From: Sphingobacterium humi | Lineage (GTDB): Bacteria; Bacteroidota; Bacteroidia; Sphingobacteriales; Sphingobacteriaceae | Assembly (NCBI RefSeq): GCF_009768885.1 | Contig: NZ_WSQA01000001.1 | Span: 496,001 to 560,000, forward strand | DNA: 64,000 nt | Direction: 5' to 3' | In this document: positions 35,884 to 45,607 of the stretch, piece after piece | Numbering within the stretch: position 1 is the first letter of the stretch | Layout: each line of letters opens with the position of its first letter | Notes under the pieces: model-generated | Database searches by the model: none | Told to the model about the DNA's origin: nothing | What the model saw: the letters and a program-made list of their open reading frames with translations, nothing else | Position numbers and translations under genes: made by a program

Positions 35884-38800
35884 TTAAAATGTAAGGTTAA
35901 GATTAACACCGATATAGCGCATAGAAGGTGAGTTTAAGTCTTCTGTTCCTGCATCCGGATCTGAAAAGCGGTATTGCTTGCTCCATAAGAATAAGTTTTG
36001 ACCTGTAACACCCAGGGAAGCACGCTGCGCCTTTATTCTTTTTGCAAATGATGCTGGCACTGTATAATGCAAAGAAAGTTCTCTTAATTTAATAAAGGTC
36101 TCATCCCAATAGTTCTGTCTTCCAGAATATGCAGTTCTCCAATATGATTCATAGGATACTACTTTATCATTCGGTGCAAATACGCGTGTATCTTCTTGAA
36201 TTTGACCATATTTATCATAAGTAACTGCTCCGGACACGATTTTCACACCAGGGCCAACCCAGGTTTTGTTCCCATTGACCACCTCTTCATAGCGGTATTG
36301 ATTATCAGAATCGGGATGCGAACCAGTTTGCCATAATCGAGCATTCATATTCGAGTAGGACATCCCTTTAATTCGACCATCAAAACTTAAGGATAAAGCA
36401 AAGTCTCTATAATTAAATTCATTTGTCCATCCCCAGAACCATTTTGGAGCAGAATAGCCAATTAATTGTGCTGCATATTTCGCCGAAATAGGCATTCCTG
36501 AGGCATTATGCACAATCTGACCATCTGGTGCTCGCTCGCGATCGGCACTCGTGATATAATCAGTCCGAAGGCCTTTTTTCACATGTAAAGCATCCGCCGA
36601 GTAAGTAGGATCTAATTTGTTATAATAATTTAAATTTTGTGAGAAATTCAGCATCGTATGCCATTCAAACTGATCCTTTTTAAGGGGCACAGCACCTAGG
36701 GTGATTTCATGTCCTTTGGTTAGAATTTCCTCCTGTGTATTGATGTACCTATAATCAAAGCCAGTCATCGGGGAGATACGCGTGGAAATCATGCGATTAT
36801 GATTCAGGCGATAATAGCGTGTGTAATTGGCAAATAATCTATTTTGCAAGAATGCCAGATCCAAGCCAAACTCATAGGAATCATATTGTGTTGGGGCAAT
36901 CGTAAAATCTTTAATGGTATTCGGATAGGAAGCGGTAGACATGCCATCCCAAACGTTTGTAGCAATAGAAAACGCCTGTTTTATCGCATAAGGATCCGGT
37001 GTAGATTTTGCTTTCACCCAAGCTGCTCTCACCTTAAATTGATCTAGCCAAGTTAAAGGATGAGCAATTAAATCACTTAACGTCGCACTGGCAGATACGG
37101 ATGGATAAAAGTAAGATTTTGTATCCGCCGGCAAGGTTGATGACCAATCATTACGACCCGTTGCTTCCACAAAAATAGCATTCCTGTAAGCCAGTGCAAG
37201 TCGACCGTAAAGGGCATTTTGCATCAATTCAGATTGATTCTGTATGGTATTCACTGGGCCAATGGAATTCCTCAAAGAATAATAGCCTGGAATCGCTAAG
37301 CCATTCACCGTGGAAGATAAGGTACTATTGTCTTTTCTATAAAAAACAGATCCACCTAAAATACCATCAACAGCAATATCGCCCCATTCCTGCTTTGCTG
37401 AAAAAATAACATCGGTATTACTGCTATAGCCTCTATTTTGGGAGTTTAAGTACTTCCCTTTTCCGTGAAATCCACCATAACCAGCATAACCACCACGGGT
37501 ACCATAAATACCGATAGGATTCTGCTGCACACGATCCTGACCATAGTAATCATAGCCAGAACGCAGCATGAGCTTCCCCCAATTCGTAACCTTATAATTT
37601 AGGGTCACTGCGGCATTAATTTTATTGTTAAGCTCTGGGGTAATCTTTTCATGCGCAATGAGATAAGGGTTATCATACCAAGCATTATACATCCAATTTT
37701 GTGCTTGATCTTTTTCCAACCAATAATCTTTATAATCGCGGATATCATAATCAGCACCCGTCCACACTAGGATATTATAGATATAACCCTGATCATTATA
37801 GCCGGATCCGAAATTACTACTGGAAGAACTCCGATTATAGCCGATAGACCCTTCCAAATCAACTTTATCACTTAATTTGGTGGTACCTAACATCGAGAAA
37901 TTCGACATATTTAATTTCTGATTAGGGTATTGGCCTTTATTATAGATATGGTTAAAGGATGTACGGACACTTCCAAATTCCCCTTGGTTGGTAAAGCTAA
38001 CGCTATTATTGCTGATGAAGCCCGGCTCTAGGAAATGCTTAAAGTTATCTTTACCAGCAGATACTAACTCTTTTTCTTCCCGTTTTTTTGTATACGGATT
38101 CCATTGCGCATATTTACGGCCGATATCCATTTTATCGCCCCATACATAGTCGTCGTTATTAAATTTACCACCTTCACCAGAGGAATAGGCTGTTTGCACA
38201 TCTGGCAAGGCTAAATAGCCGGAGAAAAACATATTATTACTACTTACACTAATCTCTGTACCGTCATTTTTCAATCCTTTTTTCGTGGTAATCATAATGG
38301 CCCCTCCTGCCCCTCTTTGTCCATACAAGGCAGCCGCGGTAGAACCCTTTAACACGTTCATTTCGGCAATATTATCAGTCGGAATATCCCGGAGGTCCAT
38401 ATTTTCATATAGCACACCATCGATTACCAAAATGGGTGATAAACCACGCAGTTGAATCTTTGGAACCGCATTAAACTCCGTGGTATTCATGACACGCAGG
38501 CCAGAGATACGACCCGTTAAGGTTGTTCCTACATCCACCCCTTTAACGTTACTTAACTTATCGCCTCCAATATTTTGCGTAGCATAGCCTAAGGCCTTTT
38601 TATCACGTTTAATACCTAATGCGGTGACCACAACCTCAGCAATGGCTTCATCAGTAGGTTCCAGCTGAATATGCTTGGCTTCAGCAAAGGGAACAATCCT
38701 TGATTGATAGCCTACACAATTAATTTCCAACAAATTCCCTGCACCTTCCACGACAAGCTGGAATTCGCCATTTTCATTTGTTTTCGCAGAGAGGGAGCTC

Positions 38801-39072
38801 CCCTTTACCCGAATGGTCACTGCGGCTAAAGCCTTGCCTGTGGTTTGATCAACTACTTTTCCCTTGATCTCTTGTTGCTGGTTCGTTGTAGATTTGGCCG
38901 TTAAAGACTCGTCCGCCCGCTTTGTTATGGCATCTAATTGTTCATCATTCTTGGCTAAAACAGAACCGGGGCCTTCAGTGGTAGCCATTTGGCTGGCCAT
39001 GCTTAGGCCGGATTGTACGTGTAGAAGCAGTACTCCTACAAAAATTCGAAATAAAAAAATCATTTTTTTCAT
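35884..39072 (-). CDS. SusC/RagA-family TonB-dependent transporter (second pair)
   Basis: The 1062-residue protein has a signal peptide, a long polar N-terminal insertion to about residue 68, a carboxypeptidase-regulatory-like domain (EIKGKVVDQTTGKALAAVTI), the TonB box region VVVTALGIKRDKKALGYATQ, the plug, and a barrel ending in a phenylalanine. It would import a ligand with SusD (34333-35862). A decayed ECF sigma-like reading frame immediately upstream (39069-39401) suggests that it once had its own sigma control. Confidence 0.94.
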   Translation of the reverse strand: MKKMIFLFRIFVGVLLLHVQSGLSMASQMATTEGPGSVLAKNDEQLDAITKRADESLTAKSTTNQQQEIKGKVVDQTTGKALAAVTIRVKGSSLSAKTNENGEFQLVVEGAGNLLEINCVGYQSRIVPFAEAKHIQLEPTDEAIAEVVVTALGIKRDKKALGYATQNIGGDKLSNVKGVDVGTTLTGRISGLRVMNTTEFNAVPKIQLRGLSPILVIDGVLYENMDLRDIPTDNIAEMNVLKGSTAAALYGQRGAGGAIMITTKKGLKNDGTEISVSSNNMFFSGYLALPDVQTAYSSGEGGKFNNDDYVWGDKMDIGRKYAQWNPYTKKREEKELVSAGKDNFKHFLEPGFISNNSVSFTNQGEFGSVRTSFNHIYNKGQYPNQKLNMSNFSMLGTTKLSDKVDLEGSIGYNRSSSSSNFGSGYNDQGYIYNILVWTGADYDIRDYKDYWLEKDQAQNWMYNAWYDNPYLIAHEKITPELNNKINAAVTLNYKVTNWGKLMLRSGYDYYGQDRVQQNPIGIYGTRGGYAGYGGFHGKGKYLNSQNRGYSSNTDVIFSAKQEWGDIAVDGILGGSVFYRKDNSTLSSTVNGLAIPGYYSLRNSIGPVNTIQNQSELMQNALYGRLALAYRNAIFVEATGRNDWSSTLPADTKSYFYPSVSASATLSDLIAHPLTWLDQFKVRAAWVKAKSTPDPYAIKQAFSIATNVWDGMSTASYPNTIKDFTIAPTQYDSYEFGLDLAFLQNRLFANYTRYYRLNHNRMISTRISPMTGFDYRYINTQEEILTKGHEITLGAVPLKKDQFEWHTMLNFSQNLNYYNKLDPTYSADALHVKKGLRTDYITSADRERAPDGQIVHNASGMPISAKYAAQLIGYSAPKWFWGWTNEFNYRDFALSLSFDGRIKGMSYSNMNARLWQTGSHPDSDNQYRYEEVVNGNKTWVGPGVKIVSGAVTYDKYGQIQEDTRVFAPNDKVVSYESYWRTAYSGRQNYWDETFIKLRELSLHYTVPASFAKRIKAQRASLGVTGQNLFLWSKQYRFSDPDAGTEDLNSPSMRYIGVNLNLTF

Positions 39073-39401
39073 GCAATTACTTTTTTAGTTAATATGATTT
39101 GGTTAAACGCTGCACTTAGGATATATACAGCTTTTGAAAGGTTATTAGCAGGTAGGTATCCGCTAAAGGTTTTATGTTGGAAGTTGGTTAATAACAGAAG
39201 TTTTCCTCTTGTGTGAATGGCATCCCCATCTTTTGTTTGATCTCGCTCTGCCCTTTTGCTCCATATTCGTGCAAATGTTTCCTGAACTAAGTCCGCCGAA
39301 AATACCAGCACCTTAAAAGACATTAAAACACAGGTGTATCTCTTATCCTTATCGGTAAAGCAAAAATCTTTATATGATGAAATGTTGTTAAATGATGCCA
39401 T
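39069..39401 (-). pseudogene. Possible remnant of an ECF sigma factor gene
   Basis: The frame (110 residues) contains SADLVQETFARIWSKRAE, which matches the region-2 signature of Bacteroidota ECF sigma factors (usually AEDLVQETFxRIWxKR). The rest does not line up well with an intact sigma factor: region 4 is missing and the total is about half of the usual 180-200 residues. It lies directly upstream of a SusC gene, where ECF/FecR pairs usually sit, and the 3' end overlaps the SusC start by 4 nt. I read it as a decayed gene; a chance match is possible. Confidence 0.4.
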
Positions 39402-39724
39402 AAGCCAATTAATAACTGAAATAATTGGAGCGGCAATTTTAAGGAAATTTAACCATAAAAAGAATTAATCAAATTAATCTATTATTACTAAATAATTACT
39501 ATTAGGTAATTGTAGCTAACGCAAGAAGGGAAAGCATTTTGACTAGCATTTAAATTATCACATAAATTCGTTTCAGTTTTCCATCGAGAAACTAACCATA
39601 AAACAGGCCATTTTATAGCGTAATCAACAGCATTAATATCGATTTTAAATAAATAATAAAGAATATAAATTAATTTATTTTCTTTTAATAACGAATTACA
39701 CTATTCTATACATACACAGCATTC
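39402..39724. other. AT-rich intergenic region
   Basis: This 323-nt stretch between the sigma remnant and the TonB-dependent receptor gene has no convincing reading frame. It should contain the promoter for the gene starting at 39725. I see no strong hairpin or repeat in it. Confidence 0.5.
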
Positions 39725-42025
39725 ATGACCAAACTCTTACTCTACATTTTAGGCATATTATGGCCTATTGCCGGCTTAGGCCAAACATCGATCCATCTGA
39801 CCATCAAGGATCAGCAAACAGGACGATATCTACAGCATGCACGGGTCGAAAACCGACAAAGCATGGAAGTATTTACCACAGACGAACGTGGAATTACCGT
39901 TTTCAAAGCAGCCAAAGGCGACAGCATTAGCATTGTGCATCTAGATTACCAAGACAGTATTTTTCTAATTAAGGATTATAGCGATTTGCAAATTGCTTTA
40001 AATCCTTTAGCGTCAACTGTGGCAAATACCTGGGGAAACCAAGCGTATAAGCGCTTAAATTCAGGCCAAGACCACCGCATTCCCATCAGTTTTCTAAAGT
40101 CTGTACCTCCTTTGTTTGGGGAACCTGACATCTTAAAATCATTAAGTTATTTACCGGGAGTACAACCTCTTTTAGATGGGTATAGTCACCCCATGGTGCG
40201 TGGCGGCAATCCAGGACAAACATTAATAAGCTATGATGGCGCAAATCTCTATTTTCCTTATCATTATGCCGGGTTTATGAGTGTGTTTCAACCGGAAATG
40301 ATTGGATCGGTAGATCTATACAAAGCTGATTGGCCATCTAAGTTTGGGGGCAGGCAGTCTGCGGTAGTCGATATACGTTCCGCGGAAGGAAATTACCAAA
40401 CACACCAACAATCGTATCAACTCGGTTTGATGGGGTTTAAAGGAAACTTTAAAGGGCCATTATTGGAGGATAAGCTAACTTATCATGCAGGCATCCGACG
40501 CACCCTCTTTGACCCTTTTACACATGGAAAAGTGGATCAGATACGCGATCACAAGAAACACAAAGCAGGAGCAGACTTCCAGGCCCATGATTTACACCTG
40601 CGAACAGATTGGCGCATCAATAAAAATCAACACCTATCACTTACAGGGCTGTATGCCAAAGATGACTATGATTTTGCCGATCGGCTTACGAAAGAGTATT
40701 TTGATGAAAGCTACGGTATAAAAAATAAATTATTGGCCCTCAATTACCGTTATCATCCGAAAAATGAAACCAGCATAAATATGCACCTTAGCCAGTCCAA
40801 ATTCAGTTCTTCTCTGGATTTGCATAGCGAATCTACACTCTATTTTCCTTCGTTAATGGAAGATTACCAGGCAAACTACAGGGCTTGGGTTGAGCAAAAT
40901 CAATCACTAAAAACAACCAAGCTTTCCGTTTATGCCACGCAATCCTTGGCCAACAACATGACTTTATCCTATGGAACAGAGGTGGAATGGTTAACCTATA
41001 AGGATGAACAAAATTCCAATATATTTTCCGAACATATTCTAGGTTCGCAGTTTTCGAAAAATAAACTAAGCACTTCTTTAGCTGCCGCATTTGCCGAGTT
41101 TAGCTTTAAACTGGCCAAAAGGTTACAAGTGAATACAGGCTTGCGATTAACTTCTTATGAAGACAGGGAAAAAGTTTTACTCGACCCGAAAATCTCACTC
41201 CAATACGCCTTAAATCAGGAGGCCCGGTTAACTGCAGGTTTCAGCATCAATAGTCAACCCATTGTTCCATTAATTCAATCGTATGAAGGCCTTATTTCCG
41301 AAACGCACTATCTTGCTGATCCAAGCATTCCGGTCGCCATTTCAAATCAATGGTCTATAGGCTTGTTCCATGCTAGGCCTCGATTTTTTGATCAGCTTGC
41401 AATTGAAGCCTATTATAAAACACAAAAAGAGGTTAGCAAATACGCCTTAACCGAAACAAATCATTTCGTTGGAGAGATTGACTACTCACCATTCTTCAAC
41501 GCTGGGGAAATGAAAGCCTATGGATTAGAAATCCTATTACAAAAATCAATACAACAACTAAGTTCTAGCCTTTCTTATGCCTACAGCAAAGCAGAAACAT
41601 CCTTTCCAAAAGTAAACAGTGGTGACTTTTTTGATGCCGACTTCAGCAAGAACCATCATGTCAATGCCCTCTTTGCTTATCAATTTCCCAAGGGCTATAG
41701 ACTATCCGCTTCTTGGACCTATGAGTCTGGTATTCCAATCTCTTCATCCTCAAACCCGTTTATTAATACTATTATACCATCCTACAACTCGTTCCATTAT
41801 AAGTTAATCGATGCTAAAACCTCAGCACGCCATCATTTAGACCTAAATGTTGAACGGCGCTGGAATGCGAAGAAACGAGGAACAAATTGGTTTGGATTAG
41901 GCATTTATAATGTCTATAACCAAAGTACTGTTTTTAGTCAATTAGCAGACCACTTACCTGGCCGAATGAATTGGTTTGGACACAGTAAGATGATCCCTCA
42001 CTTCTATGTTGGGATGCAACGTTAA
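39725..42025 (+). CDS. TonB-dependent receptor with carboxypeptidase-regulatory-like N-terminal domain
   Basis: The 766-residue protein begins with a signal peptide ending GLGQ, followed by a carboxypeptidase-regulatory-like domain (about residues 22-98), then the plug segment GEPDILKSLSYLPGVQP and VRGGNPGQTLISYDGANLYFP. The rest is a 22-strand type beta-barrel. Without SusD partner and at this smaller size it belongs to the FecA/CirA-like group, not SusC. It may take up a metal chelate or peptide. The gene stands alone and converges on the beta-barrel gene at 42052. Confidence 0.88.
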   Translation: MTKLLLYILGILWPIAGLGQTSIHLTIKDQQTGRYLQHARVENRQSMEVFTTDERGITVFKAAKGDSISIVHLDYQDSIFLIKDYSDLQIALNPLASTVANTWGNQAYKRLNSGQDHRIPISFLKSVPPLFGEPDILKSLSYLPGVQPLLDGYSHPMVRGGNPGQTLISYDGANLYFPYHYAGFMSVFQPEMIGSVDLYKADWPSKFGGRQSAVVDIRSAEGNYQTHQQSYQLGLMGFKGNFKGPLLEDKLTYHAGIRRTLFDPFTHGKVDQIRDHKKHKAGADFQAHDLHLRTDWRINKNQHLSLTGLYAKDDYDFADRLTKEYFDESYGIKNKLLALNYRYHPKNETSINMHLSQSKFSSSLDLHSESTLYFPSLMEDYQANYRAWVEQNQSLKTTKLSVYATQSLANNMTLSYGTEVEWLTYKDEQNSNIFSEHILGSQFSKNKLSTSLAAAFAEFSFKLAKRLQVNTGLRLTSYEDREKVLLDPKISLQYALNQEARLTAGFSINSQPIVPLIQSYEGLISETHYLADPSIPVAISNQWSIGLFHARPRFFDQLAIEAYYKTQKEVSKYALTETNHFVGEIDYSPFFNAGEMKAYGLEILLQKSIQQLSSSLSYAYSKAETSFPKVNSGDFFDADFSKNHHVNALFAYQFPKGYRLSASWTYESGIPISSSSNPFINTIIPSYNSFHYKLIDAKTSARHHLDLNVERRWNAKKRGTNWFGLGIYNVYNQSTVFSQLADHLPGRMNWFGHSKMIPHFYVGMQR

Positions 42026-42051
42026 AGACAAGAAAGGATAAATCAGTTGGA

Positions 42052-42867
42052 TTAGAATCTATAGGATATGCCTAAACCCGTACGAATACTTGACCATGGA
42101 CTTCGTTTTACCGTAATGGTTGCACCTTCACCATGCACGTCATAATCTATTTTTACAGCTAATGGCATATCTTCTAGATTCGTTTTTAAATCAGCTAGCG
42201 CATCCTTCAATTCACTTTGCTCATCTGCATCTAGTTTCATTGTCCCAGTAATATCTCCTTTTGCCGTTCCATAGCCTGGCCCAAATAAGCGCCAATCTAA
42301 ATGGAAATTATTCTTCAGTTTAAAATTAAAACCAACCGACAGGCCTGCAGTTACCGAGCTGAGATTTCCTTTTAAGGGAATGGTTTCTGAGCGACTATAG
42401 ACTTCATTGCCCTGCTCCTCGATATCCACATCAAATTGATAGGGAACAGCTAGTTTATAAGACACAAATTTAGCATAAGGAGCCACATAAAACCCACGAA
42501 ATGGCCCTCTTCGCGAAGTGTAAAAACGAACTTCAGGCGTGAACGAAAAGTTACTGCTTTTAAAATCATCTAAGATATTATCCAACTCTTCTTCATCGAC
42601 AAATCCCTTTACCGTGGAAGCAAATGGCAAGCCCTTTTCAGGACGGATGCTAAGACCGGCACCAAGGGCAATGCGATTGGTCAGCAAACGCTCATATTCG
42701 AACGCAAACTTCCCCCCGAGCAGGGGTAAAATATTAAATTTAACCATATTCCGCCTTTCCGATGCAGACGGATCTGCCTTGTGCTGCGCATAAACATTTG
42801 ACACCATAACGCAAAGAATAAACACAGTAAACGTGCTTATTTTCAATAGATTAAAGTACGATTTCAT
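42052..42867 (-). CDS. Outer-membrane beta-barrel protein (DUF3575-like, hypothetical)
   Basis: The 271-residue protein has a signal peptide ending in VYAQ. Alternating hydrophobic strands follow (NILPLLGGKFAFEYERLLTN, RGFYVAPYAKFVSY, LSVGFNFKLKNNFHLDW) and it ends in GLGISYRF with a terminal aromatic, typical of an outer-membrane barrel of 8-10 strands. The first strand pattern resembles DUF3575. It has no operon partner. The function is unknown. Confidence 0.75.
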   Translation of the reverse strand: MKSYFNLLKISTFTVFILCVMVSNVYAQHKADPSASERRNMVKFNILPLLGGKFAFEYERLLTNRIALGAGLSIRPEKGLPFASTVKGFVDEEELDNILDDFKSSNFSFTPEVRFYTSRRGPFRGFYVAPYAKFVSYKLAVPYQFDVDIEEQGNEVYSRSETIPLKGNLSSVTAGLSVGFNFKLKNNFHLDWRLFGPGYGTAKGDITGTMKLDADEQSELKDALADLKTNLEDMPLAVKIDYDVHGEGATITVKRSPWSSIRTGLGISYRF

Positions 42868-42988
42868 TGACTAATAATTGATTTGATTTCTTGTTAAAAA
42901 TCAACAATTAATAGATAAGAAAAAATACCTAATGTTAGTTATTTTTAAAATAATTAGAATTACGTATATATGTACCTACAGCATAACA

Positions 42989-43882
42989 TTACCTTATGGG
43001 CAGTTCTCGACTTGTTAATCTTCCTTCCCCATGAATAATGAGTTTATTGGGGTAGATGTCCATATAGCCAAAGGCATTATCCACGGTTTCTACCATGCCT
43101 TCTAAGGTGATAAATGGTATCCCTTCGTACATTTCAAAATTACCAGGATGATGATGCCCCGATATCACCGCTTTTACCGTGTTGTATTTAACAAATAAGG
43201 CTATTAACTCAGGACTATTCAAGGTTTCAAGCCCATTGGCAGGTAAAAAAGGATGATGCGAGAAAACTACTACTTTTTTCCCTTCTCTTTCCGCCGCCTT
43301 TAATTTCCTTTTCAACCATTTGAATTGCTTCTTAGCTATTCCACCATTCCAGGGTTGCGCATTACTTCTCCCCTCTGCTTTAACCTGTGTAATCAGCTTT
43401 TGATATGCTCTTTCCAGTTTTGAGCCCTCTTCTACAGCATAGCTGGCCAGCTCGTTTGTATTGAGAAATATAAATTGCCAATTGTCTTTTTCCACCGTAT
43501 AGTACGGATGAGGCATATCAAATTGTCGATACAAATCGTGTTCATAGACTTTTGGATAATCATGATTTCCGAGAAGCTGGTAATGTGCTGCATTTAATTG
43601 ATTTAACAAATCCATAATCGGTTGCAGATCTTTTGGTCCCTCATCTACTAAATCCCCCAAGACCGCTGTAAATGCTAAATCCTCTTTATTTAAGGAGGCC
43701 ACGGCCTCCTGCAACTTATGGTCTGAACTGCGGTAAAAACGCGTCTTACTATCTGCTTTATCCGCGTATTGTATGTCTGCAATAAGGCCTATGCGGAAGA
43801 AGTTCGGACTGTCTTGCGCAAAGGAGATAAAACTGCTGATGAGCAAGGAAAGAAATATAATATGTGGTTTAAATGCATACAT
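42989..43882 (-). CDS. Exported metallophosphoesterase, ADP-ribose/CDP-alcohol diphosphatase-like
   Basis: The start at 43882 (MYAFKPHIIFLSLLIS) gives a 297-residue protein with a signal peptide ending SFAQ; an ATG at 43918 would add 12 residues before the signal. The calcineurin-like motifs are IGLIADIQYADKAD, VLGDLVDEG, LLGNHDYP, FSHHPFLPANG and SGHHHPGN. The segment with YADKADSKTRFYRSS resembles Mn-dependent ADP-ribose/CDP-alcohol diphosphatases (ADPRM). It would hydrolyse nucleotide diphosphates in the periplasm. The nucleotidyltransferase gene at 43921 lies 38 nt upstream in the same direction, so the two are probably cotranscribed. Confidence 0.82.
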   Translation of the reverse strand: MYAFKPHIIFLSLLISSFISFAQDSPNFFRIGLIADIQYADKADSKTRFYRSSDHKLQEAVASLNKEDLAFTAVLGDLVDEGPKDLQPIMDLLNQLNAAHYQLLGNHDYPKVYEHDLYRQFDMPHPYYTVEKDNWQFIFLNTNELASYAVEEGSKLERAYQKLITQVKAEGRSNAQPWNGGIAKKQFKWLKRKLKAAEREGKKVVVFSHHPFLPANGLETLNSPELIALFVKYNTVKAVISGHHHPGNFEMYEGIPFITLEGMVETVDNAFGYMDIYPNKLIIHGEGRLTSRELPIR

Positions 43883-43920
43883 AGTGTGAAAGGTTTTTTG
43901 TGTAAATAAAAATAACATAA

Positions 43921-44802
43921 TTAACGTTTAAATTCACTTACCCCGAGTATATACCCTCGAATATCCTCCTCCAGCTTATCCAGATACGCATAATTCAACC
44001 TAGCTGCTAATTCCTTTCCAATCTCATGCACAATATCCATCATGGCAAAAAGTGCTTTCCAATTATCAACTAGTACACTGCCGGAAAAGGTAAGTTCCAG
44101 TTTTTCCCATTCCTCCTCGCTAAGGTATTGTTTAAACAGGCGGCCATGCTTATTGGTGGTGATGTTCCAATGATGCTGCGAGGCGATGTACCATTCCAGC
44201 AGGGGTACCAAGTAAGCCGTTCTTAAATTATTCTCAGACATAAACTTGGCGTAAAAAATCTCATCACGCGCCAAGCATTTTGCCACATAGGTCGTATCCC
44301 ACCAAAAATCGTTTAACAGCTGTTTAAACGCATCTACTGAAGGCTTTTTGATAATAGACACCTGATGGGTCGGCGGTTTCATAGCCGAGGTCAGCCCATC
44401 CTTATCGAGCAGGATCCTATAACCGATATCCCAATCTTCGGGCAGCTCAGGTGCTGCGACTTCTTTTACGAAATTGGCTGCGCTATAGAGTTTAAAATCG
44501 ACTTTTATACCATCGCGATACAAGACCATTTTCATTCCATGCTTTCCCGAAAAACAAGCCTCCCCCTCCTCGATCATCGCAATGGGATCGCCGAAAACAG
44601 ACAACCAGGTATCACTTTCTAGATAAGGTTCATTATTATCAAAAACAAGTTCAATATCCAAATCGCTGAAGCTATCTACCGGCGCTAAGGGGTTTACTAA
44701 GGAACTGGTTAATAACAGCGCCCGCACCGCGGGATTCTGCTGTGCCCAAGTTTCAATCGCTTGCAATTTAGTGGTTCTCAGTTGTTCGTTTATATCGGTC
44801 AT
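43921..44802 (-). CDS. ANT(6)/AadS-like aminoglycoside 6-adenylyltransferase family protein
   Basis: The start at 44802 (MTDINEQLRTTKLQAIETWA) gives 293 residues; the longer frame begins with TTG and is less likely. The nucleotidyltransferase motif is ALLLTSSLVNPLAPVDSF followed by SDLDIELVF, with the two metal-binding aspartates of the D-x-D pair. The C-terminal half (EWYIASQHHWNITTNKHGR) matches the ANT(6) streptomycin-modifying family. It would transfer AMP to streptomycin-type drugs, but chromosomal homologues are not always active on drugs. No mobile-element signs flank it. Confidence 0.82.
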   Translation of the reverse strand: MTDINEQLRTTKLQAIETWAQQNPAVRALLLTSSLVNPLAPVDSFSDLDIELVFDNNEPYLESDTWLSVFGDPIAMIEEGEACFSGKHGMKMVLYRDGIKVDFKLYSAANFVKEVAAPELPEDWDIGYRILLDKDGLTSAMKPPTHQVSIIKKPSVDAFKQLLNDFWWDTTYVAKCLARDEIFYAKFMSENNLRTAYLVPLLEWYIASQHHWNITTNKHGRLFKQYLSEEEWEKLELTFSGSVLVDNWKALFAMMDIVHEIGKELAARLNYAYLDKLEEDIRGYILGVSEFKR

Positions 44803-44862
44803 GCTGCACAAATTTAACAGGATAATTTACATTATACCTGTACAAAACATGCTCCAAATAAA

Positions 44863-45603
44863 TTAGGATAGCTTATCGATATAACTGGCAATAAGGTCTC
44901 TTTTACGACTAGCAACGGGGAAAATCTTTCCATCTTGCATTTCCAACTGCCCATCTTTATAGTATTTATGGATAAAATGACTGTTGATTAAATAAGATTG
45001 ATGGCAACGAATAAATTGATCGGCGGGCAACATGGCTTCAAAATGCTTGAGCACTTTGGAAACCAAAAGGGTGCTGCCATCGCGTAAATAGAACGTACTG
45101 TAGCCCTTATCGCCGATGCAATACAAGATATCTTTTACATAGATAATCTGGGTAAATTCAAATGTTTTTAAGGCAATCCGCTCGGGCACCTTGGGCGATT
45201 TCATGTGCAGCTCGGCAATTTCCAATTGCTTCTGGTTGAATTTATAACCTTCCGATTTCTTATAGCACTTGGCTATCGCATCTTTCAGCGCCTGCGCATC
45301 AATAGGCTTGGTCAGATATCCTATGGCGCCAATATTCAGCGCCTCAATGGCATATTGGCTATAGGCCGTAATAAAAATAAGATGAACATCTAAGTTGATG
45401 TGGGAGAGCAACTCAAAACTATAGCCATCTCTTAATTGAATATCGGCCAAAATTAAATCCGGACGTAGGTTAAATAAATCCTGATCTGCTTTTTTTAAGT
45501 CACCTGCATACCCTACAATTTCCACATAAGGAATCGATTCTACAATAGACCATATGTATTTTAAAATATTATGTTCGTCTTCTAAAATATAAACCTTCAG
45601 CAT
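44863..45603 (-). CDS. LytTR-family response regulator
   Basis: The start at 45603 (MLKVYILEDEHN) gives 246 residues; the longer frame would begin with TTG. The receiver domain holds the phosphoacceptor D54 in LILADIQLRDG, and a LytTR DNA-binding domain covers about residues 145-246 (DQFIRCHQSYLINSHFI). It would bind direct repeats after phosphorylation by the sensor encoded 4 nt upstream (45608-47548). The pair forms a LytS/LytR-type two-component system. The stimulus is unknown. Confidence 0.92.
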   Translation of the reverse strand: MLKVYILEDEHNILKYIWSIVESIPYVEIVGYAGDLKKADQDLFNLRPDLILADIQLRDGYSFELLSHINLDVHLIFITAYSQYAIEALNIGAIGYLTKPIDAQALKDAIAKCYKKSEGYKFNQKQLEIAELHMKSPKVPERIALKTFEFTQIIYVKDILYCIGDKGYSTFYLRDGSTLLVSKVLKHFEAMLPADQFIRCHQSYLINSHFIHKYYKDGQLEMQDGKIFPVASRKRDLIASYIDKLS

Positions 45604-45607
45604 ATCA

